In this document: one piece after another, positions 42,101 through 50,585 of the stretch | Layout: each line of letters starts with the position of its first letter | Numbering within the stretch: the stretch's first letter is position 1 | Assembly (NCBI RefSeq): GCF_017696315.1 | Contig: NZ_JAAORJ010000002.1 | Location: forward strand, 269,171 to 333,170 | Length of the DNA: 64,000 bases | Source of the DNA: Prochlorococcus marinus XMU1412 | GTDB lineage: Bacteria > Cyanobacteriota > Cyanobacteriia > PCC-6307 > Cyanobiaceae | Direction: 5' to 3' | Position numbers and translations under genes: made by a program | Notes under the pieces: model-generated | What the model saw: only the letters and a program-made list of their open reading frames with translations | What the model was told of the DNA's origin: nothing | The model's database searches: none

Positions 42101-42625
42101 GAAACAAAAGATAGAACCAAAGTCTCATTAGTTGGAATGATCCCTGATTTGAAGCAAATTACAACGAGAAAAGGAGATAGGATGGCTATAGTTCAGCTTG
42201 AAGATCTTTCTGGAAGTTGCGAAGCAATAGTTTTTCCAAAAACCTATGTCAGATTATCAGAATTTCTTTTGACTGATACTAGATTATTGTTGTGGGGAAC
42301 AATAGACAAAAAAAGTGATAAGACTCAATTAATAATTGATGACTGTAGAGAAATAGATAATCTTAAATTGCTTATTATTAATCTTGAAAGTTCTCAAGCA
42401 TCAGATGTAAGAGTACAAAATACATTAAGAAACTGTTTAACTAAATTTAAACCTGATAAAGATAGATGTGGAATCAAGATTCCTGTTTTAGCTGCAGTAA
42501 GAAATAAAAACAGTGTTACCTACGTTAAATTTGGTGATCAATTCTGTATTGGAGATATTCAAGGAGTATGCAAATTATTAGAAGAAAAATCATTTCAAGT
42601 TAATTTGAAATCTTTAGTTTCCTAG
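39128..42625 (+). CDS. dnaE: DNA polymerase III alpha subunit
   Basis: Replicative polymerase, 1165 residues. An N-terminal PHP domain (FVPLHNHSDYSLLDG; ALTDHG) precedes the polymerase core with GPGRGSAAGSLVAYAL and the catalytic PDIDTDF (~417-423), then a helix-hairpin-helix and an OB-fold (~1000-1085). The ATG giving MAFVPLHNH is used; a TTG two codons upstream is in frame. Cyanobacterial DnaE is often split by an intein; this gene is continuous with no intein motif. Confidence 0.98.
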   Translation: MAFVPLHNHSDYSLLDGASQISKIVDRACDLGMESIALTDHGVMYGVLDLVKKCKEKGIKPIIGNEMYVINGSIDDPQPKKEKRYHLVVLAKNFTGYKNLVKLTTISHLNGMRGRGIFSRPCIDKSLLSKYSNGLIVSTACLGGEIPQAILKGRLDVAEDIALWYKNLFADDFYLEIQDHGSIEDRIVNVELIKIGKKHQIKVIATNDAHYLSSMDVEAHDALLCVLTGKLISDEKRLRYTGTEYIKSENEMLELFKDHIDEESIIEAVNNTVEISQKVEVFDLFGNYRMPKFPLNEDTDSFSFLTQLSNKGLLKRLKKNDLTEVDENYKKRLSSELKIIKDMGFPDYFLVVWDYIKFARDNSIPVGPGRGSAAGSLVAYALQITNIDPVEHGLLFERFLNPARKSMPDIDTDFCIDRRNEVIDYVTNRYGEDKVAQIITFNKMTSKAVLKDVARVLDIPYGEADKLAKLIPVVRGKPHKLNEMIDKNSPSQEFRDKYINDNRVKKWVDLALRIEGTNKTYGVHAAGVVIASDPLDELVPLQRNNEGQIITQYSMDDIESLGLLKMDFLGLKNLTMIEKTVSLINQSTGKKINIDELPQNDGKTFELIGRGDLEGIFQLESSGMKQVVKDFKPNSLEDISSILALYRPGPLDAGLIPKFINRKNGNEKIDFPHPFIKSILTETYGIMVYQEQIMKIAQDLAGYSLGDADLLRRAMGKKKVSEMVKHRNIFVDGSMKKGVNEKLANDLFDQMVLFAEYCFNKSHSTAYGAVTYQTAFLKAHFPVAYMAALLSVNSGSSDKMQRYISNCYSMGIEVISPSINFSGVDFTIKDNQILFGLSAIKNLGDSAIRNIIENRNSFGTFKSLSDLCDRLPSNVLNKRSLESLIHCGALDEFSNDNNRAQLLSDLEHVVEWASSRNRDRLSGQGNLFDSKEEFSNVAFSDSQLAKVDDYSLIEKLKLEKQLLGFYLSDHPLKHLTKPAKLISPISISQLEETKDRTKVSLVGMIPDLKQITTRKGDRMAIVQLEDLSGSCEAIVFPKTYVRLSEFLLTDTRLLLWGTIDKKSDKTQLIIDDCREIDNLKLLIINLESSQASDVRVQNTLRNCLTKFKPDKDRCGIKIPVLAAVRNKNSVTYVKFGDQFCIGDIQGVCKLLEEKSFQVNLKSLVS

Positions 42626-42626
42626 A

Positions 42627-43076
42627 TTAACTTTTATCCTCGAAATTTTGAGTTGCAGGTTTGAAGGCTGCTTTAGCACGTTGTATGTTCATTGGAATAT
42701 TTTCAATACCAAAAAAAGATCCAGGCTCTTTATCCCAACTAGCTGATAATATTCCAAAACTCAATCCTGCTAGTCCTAACAAAAAAAACAATGCTGAAAT
42801 TGCAATTGTTGATGAAGGAGGTATTTCAGCAATATTTCTTGTAACTATAATGTAGCTAACAACAAAAACCGACATCCCTAGTATTGTGGGAATTCCTGCT
42901 GTAAAAAATATTCTTCTTGCCATTCTATCGGCAACGTACTTAGGTATCCCACTTGATGATATCTTTGGTCTAGTTTCAGTATTAGAAGCTTTTTCTAGAT
43001 TAGCAAACGCAGTTTTCTCAGAGTAATTTTTTTTCTTTTTAGATTGAGTCTTTTTTTTAGATTGCTTTTTTTTCAT
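42627..43076 (-). CDS. PAM68-like membrane protein (DUF3464)
   Basis: A 149-residue protein: a lysine-rich N-terminus (KKKQSKKKTQSKKKK), then two membrane helices (~57-77 and ~85-107), then SASWDKEPGSFFGIENIPMN, a segment typical of the PAM68 family. In plants and cyanobacteria these proteins assist photosystem II assembly and chlorophyll insertion. It follows rpsO by 9 bases and abuts the convergent dnaE. Confidence 0.87.
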   Translation of the reverse strand: MKKKQSKKKTQSKKKKNYSEKTAFANLEKASNTETRPKISSSGIPKYVADRMARRIFFTAGIPTILGMSVFVVSYIIVTRNIAEIPPSSTIAISALFFLLGLAGLSFGILSASWDKEPGSFFGIENIPMNIQRAKAAFKPATQNFEDKS

Positions 43077-43085
43077 TAATTGAAA

Positions 43086-43355
43086 TCATCCTCTGATTCC
43101 AATTTTCTTTACTAGTTCTTGATATTTCTGAACGTTTTTGTCTTTAATGAAAGATAGTAATCTTTTCCTTTTACCAATCATTTTTAATAATCCTTGCCTT
43201 GAAGCAAAATCATGAATATTTCCTTGGAGGTGGTCACTTAATTTCGATATTTTTTTTGAAAGCAGTGCTACTTGAACTTCAGCTGAACCTGTATCAGTTG
43301 GATGTACTTGATGAGTCTCAATTAGCTTCTGTTTTTCAGCTGTATCTAATGACAT
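43086..43355 (-). CDS. rpsO: 30S ribosomal protein S15
   Basis: An 89-residue helical protein with [34 protein letters not shown] and [12 protein letters not shown], the canonical S15 sequence that binds the central domain of 16S rRNA. It sits between ruvA and the PAM68-like gene on the same strand. Confidence 0.98.
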   Translation of the reverse strand: MSLDTAEKQKLIETHQVHPTDTGSAEVQVALLSKKISKLSDHLQGNIHDFASRQGLLKMIGKRKRLLSFIKDKNVQKYQELVKKIGIRG

Positions 43356-43389
43356 AAAAATTTAATTCTTTATATACTATGATACTACG

Positions 43390-44067
43390 TCATCTAGCTA
43401 AATTACTACTATCCTTATCTAGATGATTCATAGCTAATTTCAATAAATTTTCAAATGATAAATTATTTTCTTTTTTAGCAAGGAGATCTATTTCTTTAAA
43501 AATAATTGGCAAAATATTCTTGATTTCTTTACTTTTGTAATTTAATGATTGAAGGGTTAACTGAAGGTCCTCGATCATTTGATTAGTTTCAGGATCCTTA
43601 ATCTCAAATTCATCTTTCCCTTTTTTATCTTCAAATTTTATTTCATTTTTAAATTTATTATTTAATTCTAAAATTAACCGATCACACATTTTTTGTCCTA
43701 CGCCAGGTACCGTACAAATTAACTTTTTGTTTTGTGACTTTATTGCATTGATAACTTCAGTAATGGAAAATTTATTTAATATCCCCATACCGATTTGAGA
43801 TCCAACACCTCTGATACTTAAAATTTCAATAAAGAAATTCTTTTGATTCTTTGATGTAAAGCCAAATAATAAATCTGAATCTTCTTTCTTTATATGTTTT
43901 AACCAAAGAGTGATTTTTTTATTAGATATCTGATTTGTTTTTAATTTGAGAAAAAAAGATTCTAGTATTTGTATTTCATATCCTAATCCTTGACAATTTA
44001 TTAAAACAAAAAACTTTTGATTAGTTTGCCATAAATCAACCAAATCCCCATTTATCCAACTAATCAA
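43390..44067 (-). CDS. ruvA: Holliday junction DNA helicase subunit RuvA
   Basis: Recombination and repair protein that recognises Holliday junctions and loads RuvB. The N-terminal OB-fold starts MISWINGDLV; the two helix-hairpin-helix motifs are ILSIRGVGSQIGMGIL (~83-98) and ICTVPGVGQKMCDRLILEL (~117-135). A polar linker and domain III follow in 225 residues. It starts directly after the stop of the small secreted-protein gene. Confidence 0.93.
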   Translation of the reverse strand: MISWINGDLVDLWQTNQKFFVLINCQGLGYEIQILESFFLKLKTNQISNKKITLWLKHIKKEDSDLLFGFTSKNQKNFFIEILSIRGVGSQIGMGILNKFSITEVINAIKSQNKKLICTVPGVGQKMCDRLILELNNKFKNEIKFEDKKGKDEFEIKDPETNQMIEDLQLTLQSLNYKSKEIKNILPIIFKEIDLLAKKENNLSFENLLKLAMNHLDKDSSNLAR

Positions 44068-44424
44068 TTAACCACCATCCACCTGACATCCAATTAGCGC
44101 TCCTGCAGTCCCACCAGCAGGTACGGCCCAAAATCTGTCTTTACCCCTGGAGGAGGATAGTGCTATTCCAGCACCAAGAATACCTCCAATAACAGAGCCT
44201 TCACTACAGTCATTGTCATCTATTTTTTCGGCTTTACTTTGACCTCCACAAGGTATTACAACGTCAACTTCATAACTTTTTACGTAGCCTGGGTTTGATT
44301 TCGTTCCAGGAATATACTCTTCTCTATATTCAGTTCTTGTACAAGTTACTGACTTTGGTGTTGTTGCTTTAACTTGAACAATAGGAGAAAAACAAAATAA
44401 TAAAGCTAAATAGTAAAATTTCAC
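44068..44424 (-). CDS. Secreted glycine-zipper-like protein
   Basis: 118 residues: signal peptide MKFYYLALLFCFSPIVQVKA (cleavage ~20), a polar region with cysteines, then a Gly/Ala-rich C-terminal stretch (VIGGILGAGIAL and AVPAGGTAGALIG) that fits the glycine-zipper motif of outer-membrane or surface lipoprotein-like proteins. Four cysteines in the mature part (TCTRTE, IPCGG, DCSEG, GCQVD) could form disulfides. No lipobox. It abuts ruvA, with which it may be co-transcribed by chance of packing. Confidence 0.65.
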   Translation of the reverse strand: MKFYYLALLFCFSPIVQVKATTPKSVTCTRTEYREEYIPGTKSNPGYVKSYEVDVVIPCGGQSKAEKIDDNDCSEGSVIGGILGAGIALSSSRGKDRFWAVPAGGTAGALIGCQVDGG

Positions 44425-44449
44425 CGTTTTTTTTTACTCTACTGATATT

Positions 44450-45340
44450 CTATGTCCTTTTGATTATTTTGGTAGTAGTTATAATAGTTCCTAATAAAAC
44501 TAGTGATGCACCAAATAAAAAATTTATGTTTATTATTTCACTAAAAAACAAAATCCCCCAAATTGAACCGAATAAAACTTGTAAATAGTTAATTGTTGAT
44601 GCTTCAGAAGCAGGTAAATTTTTTAATCCTACAGTTAAGAAAGTCTGTCCTAATTGAGTAAATAAGCCAATACCTATTATCCAAACTAATTCATTCCAAT
44701 TTGGGGTAACCCAGTTCAATAATACAATTGGTAATAAAGTTATAAAAGAAACAAGTGGAAAATATTCAATAATTACATAAACATCTTCAGTAAATGAAAG
44801 TTTTTTAACTGTAACGTAAGCCAATGCGGTACAGATTGCTCCAAGAAATGCTATTAAAATTGAAACATTTTCAATTTCAACGTTTATATTTGATAATTGA
44901 CTTGGATTTAATATTACTAATATTCCAATCCAGCCAATAATTAAAGCAAAAATTATGTTTCGAGTTATTTTTTCATTTATAAAAATGCCAGCAAATATAG
45001 ATATAAAAATAGGATATGTGTACTGAATGACGGTAGATATACTAAGAGGCATATTTCTTATTGCATAAAAAATACAAACTAAAGCTAAAGTTCCTAAAAC
45101 ACCTCTTAAAATGAGTAAAGGTCTGTTTTTTCCCCATGGATTTATTTTTTTTAGATTAATTATAAAAAATGTAATTATTAAACTTAACAATGATCTGAAT
45201 AATACTAATTCATAAATAGGTATCCTTTTATCAATATTTTTTACACACAAAGTCATCAAACTGAAGAAGAATGAGGCAAATACTAAATTAAACTTATTCA
45301 ATGAATTAAATCGGTTTTCTAATTTTTCGATATTTATCAT
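44450..45340 (-). CDS. EamA/DMT-family permease
   Basis: A 296-residue drug/metabolite transporter with ten predicted helices in two EamA repeats. The first repeat includes YELVLFRSLLSLIITFF and GVLGTLALVCIFYAIRNMPL, the second ILIAFLGAICTALAYV and GLKNLPASEASTINYLQ; these internal repeats are family hallmarks. Substrates range from amino acids to nucleotide sugars and cannot be told here. Divergent from dnaG. Confidence 0.88.
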   Translation of the reverse strand: MINIEKLENRFNSLNKFNLVFASFFFSLMTLCVKNIDKRIPIYELVLFRSLLSLIITFFIINLKKINPWGKNRPLLILRGVLGTLALVCIFYAIRNMPLSISTVIQYTYPIFISIFAGIFINEKITRNIIFALIIGWIGILVILNPSQLSNINVEIENVSILIAFLGAICTALAYVTVKKLSFTEDVYVIIEYFPLVSFITLLPIVLLNWVTPNWNELVWIIGIGLFTQLGQTFLTVGLKNLPASEASTINYLQVLFGSIWGILFFSEIININFLFGASLVLLGTIITTTKIIKRT

Positions 45341-45434
45341 TTAAAAAATAGTTTTTTTGTGAAATTAAGTAGATTCTTATTTCATTTTGACCTATAACAA
45401 ATAAATCATTATTTATTTGTTGATAAAAATCTCA

Positions 45435-47468
45435 ATGGTTCATTCTATACACCCAAGAACTATTCAAGAGGTTAAGGAAAAAGCAGATATTGTTGACGTT
45501 ATATCTGAACATATTGTTCTTAAGAAGAAAGGCAAAGAATTCGTTGGCATTTGTCCTTTTCATGATGATACTAAGCCATCTATGACAGTATCACCAAGTA
45601 AACAATTCTATTATTGTTTTTCTTGTGGGGCTGGTGGTAACTCTATTAAATTTTTAATGGAATTTACTCGTGCAAATTTTTCAGATGTTGTACTTTCTCT
45701 TGCTAAAAAGAATAATGTTAATGTTGAAAATCTTGAGGGTCCCCAAGTAGAAGCTTATAAAAAACAATTATCTCGAAAGGAAGAGCTTTATAAAATATTA
45801 AGAGTCACCAAAAATTGGTTTAAGTCTCAATTAAATAATTCTCTAGGTTTTGAAGCTATGAAATATTTAACATCCAAGAGAAACTTGAGTAATAAAATTA
45901 TTGATGACTTTGAATTAGGTTTTGCTCCAAATTCATGGAATGATTTATTTAACTATCTTTCAAAGGTTGAAAAATTTCCTATAAATCTAATATTGGCTTC
46001 AGGTCTTGCAATTTCTAAAGATAATTCTGACAAGATTTATGATCGTTTTAGAAATAGATTAATCGTTCCAATACATGATATGCAGGGACGTGTAGTTGCC
46101 TTTGGTGGAAGATCTCTTGATGGAAAAGAACCCAAATATCTTAATTCTCCAGAATCAGAGATATTTGAAAAAGGGAAAATGTTGTTTGCATTTGAAAAAG
46201 CATCTAGCAATATAAGAAAAAGTGACAAAGCTATTATTGTTGAGGGATATTTTGATGTTATTTCTCTTCATTCAAAAGGTATTGCTAATTCTGTAGCTTC
46301 CCTCGGCACAGCATTAAATAAGTATCAAATTTCTCAACTATGTAGATGTACAGATAATAAAAATATAATCTTGAATTTTGATTCTGATAATGCAGGGATA
46401 TTAGCTACAAAAAGGGTAATAAAAGAAGTCGAAAGCCTATCTCTCCATGATCAAATTAATCTTAAGATACTTCAAGTTAATGATTTTAAGGATGCTGACG
46501 AATTTTTGAATAGTCATACTCCTGAAGACTATATTAACCAAATTGATAATTCATCCTTTTGGATTGATTGGGAGATTGATCAGATCTTTAAAGATAAAGA
46601 TTTAACTAAGTCTGAAAATTTCCAGAGTGTTATTTCTTCATTGGTAAAATTGTTGAGCAAATTACCTCAATCATCAACAAGAACTCATTACTTACAAAAA
46701 GTTTCCGAACGATTGAGTAAGGGACAAGCAAGGTTAGCAATACAGTTTGAACAAGATTTAAGAAACCAAGTTAAGGGATTTCGTTGGCATGGCAGATCGA
46801 AAAAATTTGAACAACCAAATGAAATTTCTCGGCGTGAGAAAAATGAATCAGAAATAATTTTTTATTATTTGCATTGCCCTGATCTTCGCTTATTTATTCG
46901 CGATGAATTTCTCAAAAGAGAAATTAATAGTTTTAATACCAATCATATTCAAAATTTATGGGAAGCTATTTCAAAAATTGAACAAAATAATTTAGGTTTA
47001 AATTATTTAAATGAATTAAAAGAATCTAATAGTCAAAATCTTCAAAAAGAGTTTTTTGCTATTGACTTAATTTCACTTCTTCCTGATCACTTAGCTCTTT
47101 ATAATCCTGATTCATCAAATAAAATTAATAATTTTGTTAATCCAAATGAGTTGTTTTTAACATTGCTGACTAATCCTAAAGATAATTTACTTGGAACTTT
47201 ATCACTTCTTGAAAAATATAATTCTTTAAAAAGATGTAGACACTTGATCGAATCTTGGGGATCACAAAGATTAAAAACTTTAGAAAATTGCATTTCTATT
47301 TTAATTGATAATCCTTCTTCAGGTTCCTCAGAGACTAATAAAGAGATAGATGATCTCTTTAAGGATTTAAACTCAGATGCGATTAAATTTCAGGAATTAT
47401 ATTACTTAGAAAGACAACATATAAGTTTTTTAGATAAACAACGCTGTGGTAATTTTATTGCTAGCTAG
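45435..47468 (+). CDS. dnaG: DNA primase
   Basis: Makes RNA primers for replication. The N-terminal CHC2 zinc finger is intact (CPFHDDTKPSMTVSPSK then YYCFSCGAGG), followed by the RNA polymerase/TOPRIM core with IIVEGYFDVISLH and NFDSDNAGI (metal ligands) and a C-terminal helicase-binding region. The ATG at 45435 giving MVHSIHPRTI is preferred over an upstream TTG. 677 residues, standard for cyanobacteria. Confidence 0.96.
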   Translation: MVHSIHPRTIQEVKEKADIVDVISEHIVLKKKGKEFVGICPFHDDTKPSMTVSPSKQFYYCFSCGAGGNSIKFLMEFTRANFSDVVLSLAKKNNVNVENLEGPQVEAYKKQLSRKEELYKILRVTKNWFKSQLNNSLGFEAMKYLTSKRNLSNKIIDDFELGFAPNSWNDLFNYLSKVEKFPINLILASGLAISKDNSDKIYDRFRNRLIVPIHDMQGRVVAFGGRSLDGKEPKYLNSPESEIFEKGKMLFAFEKASSNIRKSDKAIIVEGYFDVISLHSKGIANSVASLGTALNKYQISQLCRCTDNKNIILNFDSDNAGILATKRVIKEVESLSLHDQINLKILQVNDFKDADEFLNSHTPEDYINQIDNSSFWIDWEIDQIFKDKDLTKSENFQSVISSLVKLLSKLPQSSTRTHYLQKVSERLSKGQARLAIQFEQDLRNQVKGFRWHGRSKKFEQPNEISRREKNESEIIFYYLHCPDLRLFIRDEFLKREINSFNTNHIQNLWEAISKIEQNNLGLNYLNELKESNSQNLQKEFFAIDLISLLPDHLALYNPDSSNKINNFVNPNELFLTLLTNPKDNLLGTLSLLEKYNSLKRCRHLIESWGSQRLKTLENCISILIDNPSSGSSETNKEIDDLFKDLNSDAIKFQELYYLERQHISFLDKQRCGNFIAS

Positions 47469-47484
47469 TATATTTTATTTAAAT

Positions 47485-47952
47485 TTATAGGCAGTATTTT
47501 TTAATCATATTTTTTACCTTTTTGGGCTTGTCTTCAAGAATATAAGCTTCCACTTCTTTTGCATAAGTTCCAGAAAAATTGGAAGTAGAAAACTCTAATG
47601 ATCTCCTCTTACTTTGATGTAATTTAGCTTCTAAATTTTTTATATCCCCTACTGTTTTATTGTTGTTACATTTTTGTATAGCATGAGTAGCTTCATGTCT
47701 TAATGCTTTTCTTATTGCCAATTTTGTTTTGAAGTTGTCTTTATTTACTCGCTGTGTTTCATTTCTGTAATTTGTTTTCTTTTTTGCATTTTCAGTACAT
47801 ATTATTATTTTATTTTCTACAAAATTATGTAGGCCTTTTATTTCTTTATTTAAGAGACATTCAATTTTATTTTCTTCAACTTCATAGTTTGCTTTTATTA
47901 ATAAGTCAAGAATCTCTTTATCTAATTTGCTTAAAAATATAATAAATTCCAT
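47485..47952 (-). CDS. HEATH-motif protein, putative zinc metalloprotease-like
   Basis: A 155-residue soluble protein with HEATH at residues 86-90 (RKALRHEATHAIQKC), an HExxH zinc-binding motif, and a downstream acidic pair in YAKEVEAY (Glu133/Glu135) that could be the third ligand. This layout resembles the ATP23/M76-type domain, though the similarity is local. It lies 9 bases behind umuC on the same strand, so it may belong to the SOS-controlled operon. Cysteines at CNN and the final KYCL are not obviously metal ligands. Activity unproven. Confidence 0.65.
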   Translation of the reverse strand: MEFIIFLSKLDKEILDLLIKANYEVEENKIECLLNKEIKGLHNFVENKIIICTENAKKKTNYRNETQRVNKDNFKTKLAIRKALRHEATHAIQKCNNNKTVGDIKNLEAKLHQSKRRSLEFSTSNFSGTYAKEVEAYILEDKPKKVKNMIKKYCL

Positions 47953-47961
47953 TTTATTTTT

Positions 47962-49248
47962 TTACTTTACTATAGTTGGGATCCGTTCTATATCAGTTGT
48001 AGATGAGCGACTTAAGAAATTCTTATTCATCGTCCAACTTTTTGGTGTTTTCGTAATAGCCCATGTAATTGCATTGTTATTAAATCTTTTATTTAATAAA
48101 TCGATAGTTCTCATGAGAATTGCTGATTTTTTTAGGTCTTTCTGAGATTTGTAATTGATAACTGATTGCTGTAAATATTCGCTATTAGTTAAATCCTGCA
48201 TTAAAACACCAGCCTTTGAAAATTTATGCTCGGGATTATAAATTTCTTTAGATAATTCAACTACTATTTTTAAAATGCTGTTTGTGTCGTCTGTTGCATT
48301 TGTAAGTTTTCTATGAGCACTTCTTTGATAATTTTGACTTGAATATTTACTGGTTCTTGCAAATACTCTAATATTAGATGATTGCAAATTCTGACTTCTC
48401 ATTTTTTCAGATGCTTTTATTGCGTGAGCCGCTAGTGCTTGAGTTAAGTCTTCCAATTTTGTGACAGGAGTACCGAAACTTCTGCTTACCTGAATTTCTT
48501 TTTTTGATTTCTTGTTTTTTTCTATAGGCAGACATTTATAACCTTTCAGTTCTAATTGCAATCTTTTTCCTACTATGCCAAGTTTCTTGATGATTTCATT
48601 TTCTTCCATATCTCTTAATTCTTTCGCATTCTTAATACCTTTACTTTGCAACCAATTAGAGGTTTGTTTCCCGACTCCCCATATCTTATCTACACTAATT
48701 CTTTTTAAATAATTATTCTCATTTCTAGTTCTAGCTAAATCAAATATTCCAGCTGAATAATCAATATTTTTAGCTAATTTATTAGCAATTTTTGCTCTTA
48801 CTTTATTTTCTCCTATTCCTACTGTTATGGTAATCCCTAGATTCTGATATATTAATGATCTTATATTTCTTGCCCAAGGATATAGATTTTTATCATTAGG
48901 TCTAGAAATTGAGACAAATGCTTCGTCAATGGAATAAATTTCTATTTCTTCACAGTAGTTTTTTAGTAAATTCATTAGTCTTCTGCTCATATCGCCGTAA
49001 AGAGAGTAGTTTGAGCTTAAGACTGCTACATCTAATTTATTTAATTGTTCTTTGATCTTAAAATAAGGAGTTCCCATTTTAATTTTTAAAGCTCGTGCTT
49101 CAGGACTTCTCGCAATGATACATCCATCATTATTAGATAAAATTACTACTGGTTTATTTCTCAAATTCGGATTAATATTTTGTTCACATGACGCATAAAA
49201 ATTATTAGCATCTATAAGAGCTATAGCAACATTACTTGAGATTTTCAT
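47962..49248 (-). CDS. umuC: Y-family DNA polymerase UmuC (Pol V catalytic subunit)
   Basis: Error-prone translesion polymerase, 428 residues. ALIDANNFYASCEQ (~10-23) carries the first catalytic Asp, and EIYSIDEAFVSIS (~100-112) the second acidic pair of the Y-family palm. Helix-hairpin-helix GVGKQTSNWLQSKGI follows, then the little finger. Overlaps umuD by 4 bases (ATGA-type), so the two are co-translated. Preceded by a LexA-type site ahead of umuD. Confidence 0.95.
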   Translation of the reverse strand: MKISSNVAIALIDANNFYASCEQNINPNLRNKPVVILSNNDGCIIARSPEARALKIKMGTPYFKIKEQLNKLDVAVLSSNYSLYGDMSRRLMNLLKNYCEEIEIYSIDEAFVSISRPNDKNLYPWARNIRSLIYQNLGITITVGIGENKVRAKIANKLAKNIDYSAGIFDLARTRNENNYLKRISVDKIWGVGKQTSNWLQSKGIKNAKELRDMEENEIIKKLGIVGKRLQLELKGYKCLPIEKNKKSKKEIQVSRSFGTPVTKLEDLTQALAAHAIKASEKMRSQNLQSSNIRVFARTSKYSSQNYQRSAHRKLTNATDDTNSILKIVVELSKEIYNPEHKFSKAGVLMQDLTNSEYLQQSVINYKSQKDLKKSAILMRTIDLLNKRFNNNAITWAITKTPKSWTMNKNFLSRSSTTDIERIPTIVK

Positions 49249-49661
49249 AAATAGCTATGTATTGAGTAAATAACAACCCCCCATATCTGTACATCAATAT
49301 GGTTTTTAAAGCTAAAATCAGGATAATTATGATTTTCTGCCTTTAAATATAATTCATCATTTTTTATAGATAATCTTTTTATTGTAAATTCTCCGTCTAT
49401 CATTGCGATAACAATATCCCCTGGCTTGGCGATTAAACTCTTGTCTACTATTATTAAATCTTTATCTTTAATTCCTGCGTTTATCATTGAGTCACCTTTA
49501 ACTCTAAGAAAAAAAGTGCTAAACGGATTAGATATTAAATGTTCATTTAAATCAATATTTTCTTCCGTATAGTCATCTGCGGGAGAAGGAAACCCTGCAG
49601 ATACCGAATCATTTAATAAGGGGATTCTAAATTTTCTAGTAGCTGAACCAAAGGAATCCAA
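49245..49661 (-). CDS. umuD: UmuD, S24 self-cleaving Pol V accessory protein
   Basis: A 138-residue LexA/UmuD-type serine peptidase: cleavage site Ala22-Gly23 (VSAGFPSPADDY), nucleophile Ser58 (GDSMINAG) and general base Lys95 (GEFTIKRL). RecA-stimulated autocleavage would yield active UmuD'. First gene of the umuDC(-HEATH) operon; a LexA-like site is 13-27 bases upstream. Confidence 0.93.
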   Translation of the reverse strand: MDSFGSATRKFRIPLLNDSVSAGFPSPADDYTEENIDLNEHLISNPFSTFFLRVKGDSMINAGIKDKDLIIVDKSLIAKPGDIVIAMIDGEFTIKRLSIKNDELYLKAENHNYPDFSFKNHIDVQIWGVVIYSIHSYL

Positions 49662-49674
49662 GATTTAAATTAAT

Positions 49675-49688
49675 AGTATATATGTACT
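49675..49688. promoter_or_regulatory. LexA (SOS) box ahead of umuD
   Basis: AGTATATATGTACT fits the cyanobacterial LexA consensus as I recall it, RGTACNNNDGTWCB, at 13 of 14 positions (T for C at position 5). It is palindromic and centred about 20 bases before the umuD start, where repressor binding would overlap the promoter. Confidence 0.65.
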
Positions 49689-49760
49689 ATATAATAAAAA
49701 TTCAAAAAATAGTTAGTTATTAAAGTTTTATAGATTAATTTTAGGTTAAATTTAATCTTT

Positions 49761-50177
49761 TTAGGAGCGATGGTAAGGGGAGTTGTTAGATATAGAAACA
49801 GCTCTATAGATTTGCTCGATTAGAATTAATCTAGCTAATTCATGAGGAAAAGTTAAAGGAGACAAACTTAGTATAAGATCTGAATTATTTTTTATATCTG
49901 AACTTATTCCATCGGTGTCACCGATTAAGAAATTAATTTTTTTATTTTTAAAACTTAAGAGAAAAGAACATAGTTCAACTGAATTGAACTGCTTCCCTTC
50001 TTCACTTAGGCAGATAATAATATTGTTATTAGATCTAAGATTATTTAAATTAAAAGTCTTTAACTCATTAATGATAAGTTCAGGCATTCTTTTTTTGTAT
50101 TGATTAATTCCATCTCTAATCCAAAGTTTTTTTATTTTGCCGATAGCATAAATTGTTAATCTATTACTCTGAAGCAT
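49761..50177 (-). CDS. rlmH: 23S rRNA (pseudouridine1915-N3)-methyltransferase
   Basis: SPOUT methyltransferase acting on helix 69 of mature 70S ribosomes. In 138 residues the SAM-binding knot reads [12 protein letters not shown] and [20 protein letters not shown], and the terminus ends SPYHRS with the family's conserved YHR. It stands 19 bases downstream of the next gene on the same strand. Confidence 0.94.
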   Translation of the reverse strand: MLQSNRLTIYAIGKIKKLWIRDGINQYKKRMPELIINELKTFNLNNLRSNNNIIICLSEEGKQFNSVELCSFLLSFKNKKINFLIGDTDGISSDIKNNSDLILSLSPLTFPHELARLILIEQIYRAVSISNNSPYHRS

Positions 50178-50196
50178 AAGTAAATATTAAAACTAA

Positions 50197-50529
50197 TTAT
50201 TCATCAAGAAGATAATTAAATTCATCATATAGTTCCTCTTCATTTGTTAATTTTTTAGAAAAATTAGGTTTTCTAGGATTCTTATTAATTTGATTAAGCT
50301 CACTTTTTCTTAGTGAATTATTAACGCTAGAAGTCTCTTCTAAAGATTCTGAATTATCAATTAACGAATAAAAAATTTTATTGGGATCTTCTGAATTAAG
50401 TGGATTAGAGATTAAATTATCATTGTTAGATATATTTGCGTAATTACTTATATTTTTATTTTCGTTATTTAAATTTTTATTTTTTTTTAATTTATTGAGT
50501 TTATCTAAATTTTTTTTTGATAAGCTCAT
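50197..50529 (-). CDS. Asn/Lys/Ser-rich low-complexity protein
   Basis: A 110-residue, highly polar protein with repeated NK, NN and SN runs and an acidic end (TNEEELYDEFNYLLDE). No hydrophobic core, so likely disordered except for the final helix. ATG start and proximity to rlmH (19 bases) suggest co-transcription. It could be a linker or adaptor peptide; no family recognised. Low complexity makes this the least certain gene of the region. Confidence 0.45.
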   Translation of the reverse strand: MSLSKKNLDKLNKLKKNKNLNNENKNISNYANISNNDNLISNPLNSEDPNKIFYSLIDNSESLEETSSVNNSLRKSELNQINKNPRKPNFSKKLTNEEELYDEFNYLLDE

Positions 50530-50585
50530 GATATAAAGTATTAAATAAATTCATATTTAATTTAAACATATTATTTATCTTTTAG

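Noticed and set aside
39128..42625. Possible intein or split site in dnaE
   Set aside because: The polymerase core is continuous and no intein block motifs or displaced catalytic segments are seen.
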